Shown: piece by piece, positions 31,664 to 40,446 of the stretch
Position numbering within the stretch: the first letter of the stretch is position 1
Layout: each line of letters starts with the position of its first letter
Virus record (IMG/VR): IMGVR_UViG_3300032893_000069
Span: 1 to 50,097 of that record
Source of the DNA: a virus
Length of the DNA: 50,097 nt
Reading direction: 5' to 3' (one strand)
The notes under the pieces: model-generated
The model's input: only the letters and a program-made list of their open reading frames with translations
Database searches by the model: none
Told to the model about the DNA's origin: nothing
Translations under genes and position numbers: made by a program

Positions 31664-34620
31664 GAAAATTGCTTCTGCTTCTGCTGCTCGTAGCTCCCAC
31701 CTGCTACGGCCAGAGTTGCACGCTCGGACTGACGAGCACGCTTCAGACCAATCAGCTTTGTCCCTCACGTGACCCTGTGGATTATTCGCAGTACGGACTT
31801 CCCGCGTCGTATCCGAATGGGGAAACGCCAGTGGACCGCTACACGCCTCCGGTCCGCACGCAATGCGGGTCTACGCTCCCGGCATCAAGCTCGGTGGCAA
31901 CGGTGCAAACTGCCATCAATAATTGTAGTAGCGGCGGTGGCAAAGGCTACGTGCTCATCGGGCCGGGGACATTCACCGTAAACTCCAACCTATCGTTCAA
32001 TCCCTTTGGGACGGGCAATAACTATGTGGAATTGCGCGGCAGCGGCCCGATGCAGGCCACGATGCAGATGATAGGCGACGGTCAGATTACGTTTGGCGCT
32101 ATCAACAACATCGTCAGCCAGGCAATTACTTCGACTCCGGCGCAGGGTTCTACCACAGTCACAATCGCCACCAATGGAAGTCCAGGAATCAGCGTAGGGA
32201 TGATTGCAGAAATCAGCCAGTGCGCGAATGGCGTAAGTGGGAGCGGTTGCACGACTGGCGTCCCTTACGACAACGGCGGGGACTTCAACTGCGGTGAGAA
32301 TGTGATCTGCCAGATTTATCCCGGTGAGGGCTTGAGCAGTGGGGCTGGAGGTATTCTTCAAGTTGTGCGTGTCACAAATGTCAGCCCATCGAACTGCACG
32401 ACAAACTGCGTTATTACCTTCACGCCTCCATTGGTGGATTCTGCCTGGTCAACCGCGAATAGCCCTCAAATCACATGGTACGCCCCTTCGACACTCGGCC
32501 ACGCGATGTATGGCGACGGTATCACCGGCTTCACGCTGGATTTCAGCCAGTCCACGCTCTCTCCCGCTGGACATCAACTGGAATTTCAGAACTGCTACGG
32601 CTGTTATATCTATGGCAATCGCATCATTGGCAACAACGTGGTCAGCGGAAGCTCCACAGTCACGCAGAACATCTACGCCAACGTGCTGATGAACTCCATC
32701 ATTGGCAACAACTATATTGTTCCCGACTGGCCCCCGGCAAACGTCAACCACGAATCGGTTATTTCCGAGATTCAGCAGCACGCTGGCCTGAGCATGGACT
32801 TCAACAACATCATGGAAGGTCACATCCAGTGGGAAGGCTTTGGCCACATGACCGGGCACGTCATCGCCTACAACTATTTCAGCCACACGCACACGGCCTA
32901 CTACGAAGGCTCATTCAATCACGTAGTCGGCGGGCGCTATTTGCTCTATGAGGGCAATCAGGGGATTCGCTTTGATGAGGATGGGGCGCACGCCATCCAT
33001 ACCATGAACCTGTGGTTTCGCAACTATCAGGTTGGTTACGACCCGCCGTATGTCTCGACTGGGCCGGGATGTTTCGACCTCGCTTCTGGACGTGTCGAGA
33101 ACCTCATCGGCAACGTCTGCGGGAATCCGACAACGAGTTCCAGCACGAAAATCAGCACCTACCGCACGGATACTTCTACGGGCTGCTCACCCAACACTAA
33201 CTACGTCTACTTGCTTGGCTGCGTCAATCAGACAGGCGGCGAAATCGCTCCAGTGGACACGCTGGCCACTCCTACCAGCATGTTCTGGGGCAACGTAACG
33301 AACATCACGCAGGGAAGCGATACGCCAGCAAACTCCGGTATCCGCTTCGTGAGTTCGGAGGTTCCCTCGACACTGCCAGCCTATGCTGGGACGCAGACGC
33401 AAATCGGCACGGGTAATGGAAGCACCACATCATTCAGTGGCACGGTTGCCAGTGGTGGACTCCCCTGCATCTACGGCAATGAAACAGTAGTAGCTGAACC
33501 AACACAGGCCGTAAATGACCCTGGACTAAATGGCAGCCTGAGCGGAACAGGAAGCAGTAGCGGGTCCATTAATTGCACAACAGGAGCAGTGAGCGTTACG
33601 TTCCAGAGCGCCCCAGCGAACGGCACGGCCATTATGGTCAACACCGTCAAAAACGTTGGCGGCAGCAGCTTCTTTCAGAATCCCGTGCCCAGCAGCCAAA
33701 CATTGCCGAAGTCATACTTCCACAATTCAGGCACACCGCCGCCATTCTGGAAAGTATGTACGTCCTTTAGCACGTTCCCGACTTGCACAGGAACAACCAC
33801 GCAACCGTGGCCCTACGCTGGCCCCGATGTTACTGGTGGACCTTACGTGAATGGCCACGCTTACGACAACCCTGCTCGCGTCGCTTATGCCAATCTTCCC
33901 GTGGATACAAACTATCAGTTCACCTATTCCATCTCTGGCTCAAGCTGGGCTGGTGGGGTTGAAACCATCACCATTAGCGGCCTCCCGACAAACAACTACT
34001 TCGAGGGCGGTTTCCGGTTTAGCGGCGCAAACTCCGCGTGCATCCCCACTAGTGGCGTGTCATACACGGGCAGGTCCGACAACGAAATCCTGATGACGAC
34101 CTCCAACGCCTCATCTGGACAGTTCACTTATTCACTGCCCATCAATCCCGGCGTAAGTTGCACAGGTTCGGTGCTGTATCCTGATGTTCGGCAGTTTGAT
34201 GCATCCATCTATAGTGCCAGCACTGGCGGCTCTGTCACGCTAATTCCCTATTCGTACAATTTCGGCTCCGTGAACGTAGGCGGCAACTCCGGCCCCACAA
34301 CTTTCACGCTGACGAACAACTCCTCCGCGTCGGCGACGAGCCTTTCGGCGACGATCACGGGGACCAACTCGGGAGACTTCTCGATCAGTTCCAATACCTG
34401 CACGGGCACACTGGCGAATGGTGGGGCGACTTGTACGCTGAATGTGACGTTTACGCCAGGCGCGGCGGGATCACGATCGGCGAGTCTCAGCATTTCCTAT
34501 TCGGGTGGCGACGGAGCATCGCCGCAGACCTCGACGCTTTCCGGTACGGGAGTAGGTGTTAGCATTTCTCACAAAGTTCTTGGTACAGTTCAAGTGGAAG
34601 GGACGGTGGTTGTCGAATGA
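31660..34620 (+). CDS. Tail spike/lyase with signal peptide and ASH-type domain
   Basis: 986 residues. I start at TTG 31660, which overlaps the previous stop and gives a clean signal peptide (RKLLLLLLLVAPTCYG). The core (about 80-500) has pectate-lyase-like beta-helix rungs (GHAMYGDGITGFTLDFS, NCYGCYIYGNRIIGNNVV) with an active-site-like Asp/His-rich region. The C-terminus (about 870-975) is a choice-of-anchor-D/ASH Ig-like domain (YNFGSVNVGG, TCTGTLANGGATCTLNVTF), very common in Acidobacteriota secreted proteins. Likely a glycan lyase and receptor binder. Confidence 0.75.
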   Translation: MRKLLLLLLLVAPTCYGQSCTLGLTSTLQTNQLCPSRDPVDYSQYGLPASYPNGETPVDRYTPPVRTQCGSTLPASSSVATVQTAINNCSSGGGKGYVLIGPGTFTVNSNLSFNPFGTGNNYVELRGSGPMQATMQMIGDGQITFGAINNIVSQAITSTPAQGSTTVTIATNGSPGISVGMIAEISQCANGVSGSGCTTGVPYDNGGDFNCGENVICQIYPGEGLSSGAGGILQVVRVTNVSPSNCTTNCVITFTPPLVDSAWSTANSPQITWYAPSTLGHAMYGDGITGFTLDFSQSTLSPAGHQLEFQNCYGCYIYGNRIIGNNVVSGSSTVTQNIYANVLMNSIIGNNYIVPDWPPANVNHESVISEIQQHAGLSMDFNNIMEGHIQWEGFGHMTGHVIAYNYFSHTHTAYYEGSFNHVVGGRYLLYEGNQGIRFDEDGAHAIHTMNLWFRNYQVGYDPPYVSTGPGCFDLASGRVENLIGNVCGNPTTSSSTKISTYRTDTSTGCSPNTNYVYLLGCVNQTGGEIAPVDTLATPTSMFWGNVTNITQGSDTPANSGIRFVSSEVPSTLPAYAGTQTQIGTGNGSTTSFSGTVASGGLPCIYGNETVVAEPTQAVNDPGLNGSLSGTGSSSGSINCTTGAVSVTFQSAPANGTAIMVNTVKNVGGSSFFQNPVPSSQTLPKSYFHNSGTPPPFWKVCTSFSTFPTCTGTTTQPWPYAGPDVTGGPYVNGHAYDNPARVAYANLPVDTNYQFTYSISGSSWAGGVETITISGLPTNNYFEGGFRFSGANSACIPTSGVSYTGRSDNEILMTTSNASSGQFTYSLPINPGVSCTGSVLYPDVRQFDASIYSASTGGSVTLIPYSYNFGSVNVGGNSGPTTFTLTNNSSASATSLSATITGTNSGDFSISSNTCTGTLANGGATCTLNVTFTPGAAGSRSASLSISYSGGDGASPQTSTLSGTGVGVSISHKVLGTVQVEGTVVVE

Positions 34621-34967
34621 AGAAAGCGATATTTTTGATTGCAGCAATTCTCGCCGGGGTGTTCATCGGCAGGGCGCAGACTACGACTTCTAGCCCTTCG
34701 CAGATTTCAGGGGCCGTAAATCCTGGGCCGCACACATCCTGCACGGTCACAGCAAATACCACGCAAATCTGCTTTGCCTCGGATGGCCTATGGTTTTCAG
34801 CGAACGGATCGGCCTACGTGCAGGTAGCAAGTGTTGGGGGAACTACCGGCATCCAGTCCATCAGCGTGAACGGTGGGACGCCTTGCACGGGACCGGCCTG
34901 CTCCATCACGGTTCCAACGAAAGCGATTTCGAGCACGACAGCAACAACGACTACGACAATCCAATGA
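34617..34967 (+). CDS. Secreted tail-module protein
   Basis: 116 residues; ATG overlaps the previous stop (ATGA). Sec signal peptide MKKAIFLIAAILAGVFIGRA, then a Thr/Ser-rich beta segment and a low-complexity Thr tail. It is the fifth consecutive gene with a signal peptide. Function unknown. Confidence 0.6.
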   Translation: MKKAIFLIAAILAGVFIGRAQTTTSSPSQISGAVNPGPHTSCTVTANTTQICFASDGLWFSANGSAYVQVASVGGTTGIQSISVNGGTPCTGPACSITVPTKAISSTTATTTTTIQ

Positions 34968-34980
34968 GGGAGGAAAAGGC

Positions 34981-35163
34981 ATGAAGTTCAACTGGCATGT
35001 TGTAGGGCAAGTGCTTTTGACGTTGGGGCAGGTACTCAACTGGGCGTCCGGCACAGTCCCACCCAAGTATCAGCCGTGGGTGATGTGCGGGCTGAGCGTC
35101 GTGCAGGCTCTCTTGGGACTCTATAACCACTTCTTCACCCCGGCAGGTCAACGTATCCCATGA
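34981..35163 (+). CDS. Small membrane protein, holin-like
   Basis: 60 residues from ATG 34981 after GGAGGAAAAGG. Two hydrophobic segments (VVGQVLLTLGQVLNWA and VMCGLSVVQALLGLY) separated by a short polar loop with Pro and Lys. Fits a class II holin or another small membrane protein. Lysis role inferred from size, topology and position after tail genes. Confidence 0.55.
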   Translation: MKFNWHVVGQVLLTLGQVLNWASGTVPPKYQPWVMCGLSVVQALLGLYNHFFTPAGQRIP

Positions 35164-35402
35164 TGCAGATTCCTTCACTGGATACGGTAATTGTCTCAGC
35201 GGCCACGATAGCAGCGGTCCTTGTGGCCAACTGGCTCCAAGCGGCTGCGCACAAGAAGGAAGCTAAAGCACTATGGGAGCGCCTGATTTACACGCTGGAG
35301 GAGCATCCGCTTCACAGCCATGACGAGGAAAAGGGTTCAGGTGAGCCGCTGACTGAATCCAAACTGCGCTATCCCAAAACGATGTTCACCAATTTCAAGT
35401 AG
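35160..35402 (+). CDS. Single-pass membrane protein, spanin/holin-like
   Basis: 80 residues; ATG 35160 overlaps the previous stop (ATGA). One membrane segment (VIVSAATIAAVLVANWLQAAA, about 11-31) followed by a charged helix and a basic-acidic tail, a type II i-spanin or antiholin layout. No enzymatic motif. Confidence 0.5.
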   Translation: MMQIPSLDTVIVSAATIAAVLVANWLQAAAHKKEAKALWERLIYTLEEHPLHSHDEEKGSGEPLTESKLRYPKTMFTNFK

Positions 35403-35443
35403 GTCTACAGGTCGCCCGTATCAAGGTCCGAGGTAATTATCCC

Positions 35444-35473
35444 TTGACAACAAGTAAGCTCCTTTGGTACTCT
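35444..35473 (+). promoter_or_regulatory. Promoter before transposase
   Basis: TTGACA (35444-35449), 18-base spacer, TACTCT (35468-35473), preceded by TATCCC. Very similar to the promoters at 7903 and 50042, so the transposase gene carries, or sits behind, a phage-type promoter. Confidence 0.5.
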
Positions 35474-35490
35474 CTGGATGTGAGGCTGAT

Positions 35491-36399
35491 ATGCGAGTTC
35501 CGCAACACATCCCAAAGCACCTGCGTTACACAATGGCCGACTTCAATGAAGAGTTTCCGAACGATGAAGCCTGCCTTGAATACATCAAAGAGCAGCGCTG
35601 GCCCGATGGCGTCACCAAGTGCGAGAAGTGCCGCAAAGAACGCAAGCACTACCGCGTGAGTGGCCGCACCGCTTATGCCTGTGACCATTGCGGTAATCAT
35701 ATCTACCCGTTGGCCGGGACCATCTTTGAAAAGACCACAACTCCGCTCAAGACTTGGTTCTATGCAATGTACTTGATGGGTTCCACTCGTTGTGGCATCT
35801 CCGCAAAACAAATTCAGCGGGAAACTGGCGTCACCTACAAAACCGCTTGGCGCATTTTCCGGCAGGTCCGTACTCTTCTTTCCGATGGAGACCTGCAACT
35901 GGAGGGGCCGACGGTTGAGGTAGACGAAACTTACTACGGTGGCGTTCGCAAGTATGGAACTGGCCGACCGATGCGCGGCGACCGCAAAAAGACTCCGATC
36001 GTCGCCGTCGTACAGCGCCGGGGAATGGCGGTTGCGAAAGTGATTGCAGCCGTCACCGCCGAGAACCTTGTTGGGACTATTGACAAGCATGTTGTTCCCG
36101 GCAGCACTGTCTACACTGACGAATTGAACTCTTACAACACAGTGGGCCATGACAAGCGGTATCGGCATCGGACAATTAATCACCGCTCCCGCGTTTACGT
36201 TCGCGGCGACATTCACACCAATAGCGTCGAGGGATTTTTCAGCTTGCTCAAGCGGGGAATCGGCGGAGTCTACCACTCCGTAGGCCAGAAATACTTGCAG
36301 AGCTACGTGGATGAGTTCTGCTTCCGCTATAACCGGAGATACAAAGGCAATCAGCAGTTCAAGGCTATTTTGGAGAGGGCTTCGAAGAGGGCGTCTTGA
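35491..36399 (+). CDS. IS1595-family transposase
   Basis: 302 residues from ATG 35491 with GAGG upstream. N-terminal zinc ribbon (C44/C47 and C64/C67), helix-turn-helix, then the ISXO2-like catalytic domain: VEVDETYYGG (D145), VYTDELNSY (D210), HTNSVEGFFSLLKRG (N244, E247, K254), matching the DDE/DDNK pattern. It should cut and paste DNA. The gene looks intact, but I could not find convincing terminal inverted repeats or a target duplication around it, so it may be immobile or its ends may be divergent. Confidence 0.88.
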   Translation: MRVPQHIPKHLRYTMADFNEEFPNDEACLEYIKEQRWPDGVTKCEKCRKERKHYRVSGRTAYACDHCGNHIYPLAGTIFEKTTTPLKTWFYAMYLMGSTRCGISAKQIQRETGVTYKTAWRIFRQVRTLLSDGDLQLEGPTVEVDETYYGGVRKYGTGRPMRGDRKKTPIVAVVQRRGMAVAKVIAAVTAENLVGTIDKHVVPGSTVYTDELNSYNTVGHDKRYRHRTINHRSRVYVRGDIHTNSVEGFFSLLKRGIGGVYHSVGQKYLQSYVDEFCFRYNRRYKGNQQFKAILERASKRAS

Positions 36400-36461
36400 T
36401 AGCCTTGTTGAGCAGGGCGTGGAATGCGCTCTGCGTGTAGGGCCGCATTTTCTTGCGGCTC

Positions 36462-37295
36462 TCATTGCGTGGTTTTGCCTTCCTGGTTTGAGACGTCATT
36501 GCTTGATTCTACCCCCTCTGGCTCAATCTTTGAGAACAGAATATGTGGTTCTATCTGCTTGTAAAAATGTTCCGAATCATCCCATTTCTGTAAATGCCGA
36601 GAAATGAAGTAAGCGCATAGGTCAGCTAATTGTAAGCCGATGGAATCCCTGGAACTTCCGAAGTACATATCATCATGTAGATGCCATGCGACATTGGAAA
36701 AGTCAGGATTCTGCAAATCCACCTTATGTGGGCGAAGTTGGACGCGAAATTCACGAAATGATTTTCTGGACTGATTTCTTTTTCCCTTATCCTCGCAATC
36801 ATCCATGACAACCAGCGTAGATCGTTCGGTGTAAGAATTAACCTCAAAGCCGCTTAATAATTTAGGCGTATTTACCCATGCCTTGACCCCCTGCAAACAA
36901 TTTCTAAAACAAATGTCTTCCTTGCTCGCCGAACCGTGCGAAAAATATTTGGCGTCCCACTCTTTCTTACTCACGGCACCATAGAAAACCGGAATCTTCA
37001 AAGCGCTAAGCTGGTTCAATAATATTTTGATAACTCCATGCCTCCTAAATTCCTCGACTCCTTCAAATGCTCCATGACAGCCGAACAAATCTGACGCTTT
37101 AAATTCAACAAAATCCTCCCATTTTTCAGGTGGCAATAAGTATTGAATAGATGCGCCAATCACAGTTTCCAATTTAGAAAGAATCAAGTCAGAAATAAGA
37201 ACGCCAGCCAGAACCACGAAGTTACTACCCCTTCGCTGGGTCTCGGAATCGTCAATATAGGCCAGATACACAAAGAGGTCCTCCCTAGAAGGCAT
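36462..37295 (-). CDS. DUF3800-family protein
   Basis: 277 residues. The N-terminal YLAYIDDSE and the C-terminal DSIGLQLADLCAYFISRHL are the two signatures of the DUF3800 family, which has an RNase H-like fold with conserved Asp residues. Members are frequent in phages and mobile DNA; a nuclease role is suspected. Composition is visibly more AT-rich than its neighbours, suggesting a recent arrival. It is the last gene of a long minus operon and starts at the previous stop (TAATG). Confidence 0.75.
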   Translation of the reverse strand: MPSREDLFVYLAYIDDSETQRRGSNFVVLAGVLISDLILSKLETVIGASIQYLLPPEKWEDFVEFKASDLFGCHGAFEGVEEFRRHGVIKILLNQLSALKIPVFYGAVSKKEWDAKYFSHGSASKEDICFRNCLQGVKAWVNTPKLLSGFEVNSYTERSTLVVMDDCEDKGKRNQSRKSFREFRVQLRPHKVDLQNPDFSNVAWHLHDDMYFGSSRDSIGLQLADLCAYFISRHLQKWDDSEHFYKQIEPHILFSKIEPEGVESSNDVSNQEGKTTQ

Positions 37296-37732
37296 TATTC
37301 ACCCCCTCGCTGTACTTGTCCAGAGGGGATACTTACCAGGTCCGAAGTCGTCGTAGGCACATCCACGCCGCTCAACACTTGCAGTTCTCGATCGCCACTT
37401 TGCCACACTGCTTCCCGCACAGCACGCGGCATGATGATGCAACCCTCTGAGGCCGCTCCGGGGTGCTCCCGCGAGTCTCCGTGCATCATAAAGCCCGACC
37501 TGCCAAACATCTCGTTTGATGCGTAGGGCGACAGCGGTATTGCGTAGGGGCCATGCGTAGGCGAGTTCTCAGGCTGGAGGATGAGGTATTTGCCGCACGG
37601 GATGGGTCCTTGATTGGGGAGCATTTGCGCGGCAGGGTCGTTCTTAGCGATACCCAGACCTGAATAGCCTTGCGCCAGTAGCTTACCCGTGGGGTCCAGA
37701 AGTTCTCCGGTGAGTTGGATGTAGGTGAACAT
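37295..37732 (-). CDS. L,D-transpeptidase-like peptidoglycan enzyme
   Basis: 145 residues; start ATG 37732, which shares a base with the methyltransferase stop. Signature: SGFMMHGDS (H84) and SEGCIIM (S95, C98), the H...SxGCI active site of YkuD/DUF2778-type enzymes, in which Cys attacks the peptide cross-link. Likely acts on peptidoglycan as an endolysin or wall-modifying enzyme. No signal peptide, so a holin would be needed. Confidence 0.7.
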   Translation of the reverse strand: MFTYIQLTGELLDPTGKLLAQGYSGLGIAKNDPAAQMLPNQGPIPCGKYLILQPENSPTHGPYAIPLSPYASNEMFGRSGFMMHGDSREHPGAASEGCIIMPRAVREAVWQSGDRELQVLSGVDVPTTTSDLVSIPSGQVQRGGE

Positions 37733-38400
37733 CACTTGAACTCCAAAACCTCTTGGCTGAGCCGCTTGGCTGCGATCTCGCAATACTTCTCTTCGATTTC
37801 TATGCCGATGGCCTGGCGCCCTAAATCTTTAGCCGCTCGCAGCGTTGTGCCGCTGCCCATGAAGGGGTCGAGGACCTCGAGGCAAATGTCATCGCCCCGC
37901 ATCTGCTGAATACACCATTTCATCAGCGCGACAGGCTTCTGTGTGGGGTGCCAGCGTTCTTGCTCCTCTGCCATAAGGCCAGAGCCGTTATAGCGAAACA
38001 TCTTTACCGACGTCCCGCCCAGATTGGTCCATGCCAGTTCTGCATCACTAAATGACGGCATCGTTTGGCACTTATCCCATACCAGCCACTTGTTTTTCTG
38101 CGGCAGCGCATCGGAGAAATAATTTCCGCCCCAAACAATCACGCTCACGCCGCGATTCCTGCAAAGATCCAGCGTCGACGCATCGGGCCGTACTTTGTCC
38201 CATTCGCCTTCGTATACTCGAGGCTGACGCTTGATGCCATTTCCAAAACCGTCATACCCCTGACTGCCCATTCCATTGGCGCGGTCAATCCCATAGGGCG
38301 GGTCGGTAAGCAGCAAATCGGCAACCTCGAGGCTGGGCAGCACTTCCCTGCAATCCCCGTGGTAGATCGTGATGCCAGCGTGTTGGTAGTAAGGCTTCAT
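37732..38400 (-). CDS. DNA adenine/cytosine-N4 methyltransferase, beta class
   Basis: 222 residues. Catalytic motif DPPYGI (33-38) precedes the SAM-binding DPFMGSGTT (178-186), the order of beta-type N6-adenine or N4-cytosine methyltransferases. HPTQKP (151-156) is also present. A solitary enzyme without an adjacent restriction gene; probably protects phage DNA from host restriction. Confidence 0.92.
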   Translation of the reverse strand: MKPYYQHAGITIYHGDCREVLPSLEVADLLLTDPPYGIDRANGMGSQGYDGFGNGIKRQPRVYEGEWDKVRPDASTLDLCRNRGVSVIVWGGNYFSDALPQKNKWLVWDKCQTMPSFSDAELAWTNLGGTSVKMFRYNGSGLMAEEQERWHPTQKPVALMKWCIQQMRGDDICLEVLDPFMGSGTTLRAAKDLGRQAIGIEIEEKYCEIAAKRLSQEVLEFK

Positions 38401-38414
38401 GGAAAATTTAAGTA

Positions 38415-38447
38415 GGGGCCGCTATCACCGCAAGGAGAAACGGCCCC
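38415..38447 (-). promoter_or_regulatory. Hairpin in methyltransferase leader
   Basis: GGGGCCG (38415-38421) pairs with CGGCCCC (38441-38447) across 19 bases. It lies between the papain-like protease gene and the methyltransferase start (38400), which has no clear Shine-Dalgarno. Could be a processing site or attenuator. Confidence 0.35.
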
Positions 38448-38493
38448 TCCCCCCGTTACAAACCTCCTTTCTTGAGAATTTACGAAAGCATCG

Positions 38494-39252
38494 TCACACC
38501 TGCTGCAAGTCCGCCAAGAGAGTCGTTACGTCGAGGCCGCTAGGCGCTGTGCCACTCTGTTTTATCCAGTCCGTTGATACCGCAACCTGAGCCGCTACAG
38601 CATACTTCTGCCAGAACGCCCAGTTTGCGTGGTAGATTGCGCCCCACGATACCACTGTGAAGCCCAAAGCCCCGTAGCCGATCACAAGCACCTGATGGCC
38701 ACCAAGGATGGAAGTATCTGCTTCCGGAGGCTCGCTCCATGATTCGCCAGCGGGAACTTGCATGATGTAGGCGGGAACATCGAACGAAAGCCCGATGCCG
38801 CCGAATGTGGCGATAGCCCACTTGATTTGCTCAATGTCCGTGATGTCAAGGTTTACGTAGCCAGCGATTTTGTCGCCGTACAATCCTGTGGACTTCCAGT
38901 AGGCGAGTGCCGCGTCTGGGTCTGTGCCTTGGTCAGTATTCGGATCACTCGGGTTGTAGCCGGTGATGGCCGAGTAGACCGCGATGATTTGGTCGTCGGT
39001 GAAAGTAGGCGTTGGGTCGCCAGCATGGGCTACGGACTTCCACGCCATAATGTAGTGGAACATCCACGCAATCACGCAGCAACCAAGTCGGTCATTCACC
39101 AGCATTAGCCAAGCGATTGACCGCTCCCACGCCACTTTTGTTGGCGCAATCACGGCTCCCGTCATGTAATGGCCAATGGAAAATGCGAACTTGAATCCGC
39201 GCTTTCTACCTAGCTTTACAGGGCCATGCGTTACGTGAGTGAACTGGTTCAT
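38494..39252 (-). CDS. Papain-like cysteine protease
   Basis: 252 residues; ATG overlaps the lipoprotein stop (ATGA). Catalytic Cys in NDRLGCCVIAW (C59), His in GGHQVLVIGYG (H186) and an SWG motif (202-204) correspond to the papain Cys-His-Asn/SWG layout. The N-terminus is basic and not signal-like. In phages such enzymes may cut host or phage proteins or act on cell-wall peptides; no direct evidence here. Confidence 0.7.
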   Translation of the reverse strand: MNQFTHVTHGPVKLGRKRGFKFAFSIGHYMTGAVIAPTKVAWERSIAWLMLVNDRLGCCVIAWMFHYIMAWKSVAHAGDPTPTFTDDQIIAVYSAITGYNPSDPNTDQGTDPDAALAYWKSTGLYGDKIAGYVNLDITDIEQIKWAIATFGGIGLSFDVPAYIMQVPAGESWSEPPEADTSILGGHQVLVIGYGALGFTVVSWGAIYHANWAFWQKYAVAAQVAVSTDWIKQSGTAPSGLDVTTLLADLQQV

Positions 39253-39872
39253 GGAAGTTGCTGGGGTAGCGCCGCCAGCGCCTCGTTCACAACTGCGTTG
39301 CTCGTCGGCGTGGTTACGGTGACGTGGTAGGCTTCGCGGATCGCCTTGTGCGTAGCCTTGATGTTTGTGGTGGCTGCCTTATCTGCATGCAACTTCTCTT
39401 CGTCGCTCAGCAGGTCCGCTTTCGCGGCCAGCGGGAGTAGCGCCAGGACTGCTTCGATAGCTGCAATCGCCAGCCCGACTAGGTTCGTAATCTTGGCGAT
39501 GGTTGCGGAATCACTGATACTCAAACCTTGCAGGATGCTGTTGAGGTTCGTGGTGATGAACTGAAATGCCGTCTGGATCTGCTGCAACACCGTGGCACTT
39601 GCGTTCTGGCTAAGGGCAGAGATTAGGCTGGAAAGCGTGCTAAGGGATGCGCTGACGTCAGCCTCGATCTTCTGGATGGCCATTTGCACGCTTGGCGGAA
39701 TCGTCTTGCCGGAAAGCGCAGCAATGAACGCGAACACCGCAGAGATAGCCGCTTGAATGGCCGGCATGAGAGCCTGAACCGCGCCGATCCAAGTAGCCGT
39801 GCACCCACTCAGCAAAAACAGGGCGTTGCACAGCAGGAATACAACCGCAAACTTCTTCCAATTTACCTTCAT
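39249..39872 (-). CDS. Lipoprotein
   Basis: 207 residues. Lipoprotein signal with lipobox LSGC (C24) after a hydrophobic stretch (VVFLLCNALFLLSGC). The mature part is almost all helix with two hydrophobic regions (about 30-52, 128-150) and Ser/Ala repeats. Located in the envelope-protein part of the operon next to a small membrane protein. Could take part in lysis (o-spanin-like) or host-surface protection; too large for a classical o-spanin. Confidence 0.75.
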   Translation of the reverse strand: MKVNWKKFAVVFLLCNALFLLSGCTATWIGAVQALMPAIQAAISAVFAFIAALSGKTIPPSVQMAIQKIEADVSASLSTLSSLISALSQNASATVLQQIQTAFQFITTNLNSILQGLSISDSATIAKITNLVGLAIAAIEAVLALLPLAAKADLLSDEEKLHADKAATTNIKATHKAIREAYHVTVTTPTSNAVVNEALAALPQQLP

Positions 39873-39937
39873 GTTCGTGATTCTCCTTTGTGTGAGATTT
39901 TACTACTCGGGAATTGAAAAGCTAGGGCCAAATTCGT

Positions 39938-40159
39938 TCACCGTGGCGGCTCCTTCCGCTGCCAGTCTCGCTCAACGAAAGTAAGCACCGTGGCAGCGAG
40001 GAGGCAGGAAAGTAGTAGACATCCGACGAAGCCAAGCCAGCTTTCGTGAGGGCTTGCTCCGCACCCGTGAGCCACTTCCAGTGACTTGCACTCATCTGCT
40101 GGCTCCGCGTCGTTCGCAATGCTCAACCAGCTTTTAATCGTCTCGCCCAGCGTTCGCAT
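39938..40159 (-). CDS. Small single-pass membrane protein
   Basis: 73 residues. I choose ATG 40159 because GAGAGGAGCACTG lies just upstream; a longer frame is unsupported. One membrane segment (SWLGFVGCLLLSCLLAATVL) near the C-terminus followed by a basic tail. Spanin- or holin-like. Adjacent to the lipoprotein. Confidence 0.55.
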   Translation of the reverse strand: MRTLGETIKSWLSIANDAEPADECKSLEVAHGCGASPHESWLGFVGCLLLSCLLAATVLTFVERDWQRKEPPR

Positions 40160-40179
40160 CAGTGCTCCTCTCCGCGCAG

Positions 40180-40446
40180 CTAGTCCATCTCCAGCATGTG
40201 CTCGCAAATTCCGTTGCCATCCGGCGAGCAGCCCTTTGACTGCAAGAGTTTTCTGGTGGCTTCCGTCTCGCTCCAAATGCGTCCCAAGCATTCCGGCGTA
40301 ACTGAGTTGCGCATGGTGCTCGTCTCAATCTCAACTTGCAGGCCGACAATGCTTAGGCAAATCGCACGCTTCCTTGCATCACTTAAGTGCTTCGCGTGAA
40401 ACTTGCACCACTGCTCAGTCGGAGCGATTCTCACTTTCGTTTTCAC
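40180..40446 (-). CDS. Hypothetical protein with Cys pairs
   Basis: 88 residues from GTG 40446 with GGAAGGGGCG upstream and an overlap with the preceding gene (GTGA). Mostly helical with scattered Cys (EQWCKFH, GNGICEHM). No family recognised. Confidence 0.55.
   Translation of the reverse strand: MKTKVRIAPTEQWCKFHAKHLSDARKRAICLSIVGLQVEIETSTMRNSVTPECLGRIWSETEATRKLLQSKGCSPDGNGICEHMLEMD

Noticed and set aside
35403-35490. Terminal inverted repeat of the transposon
   Set aside because: Only a short ATCAAG match to the right flank could be found; too weak to call.
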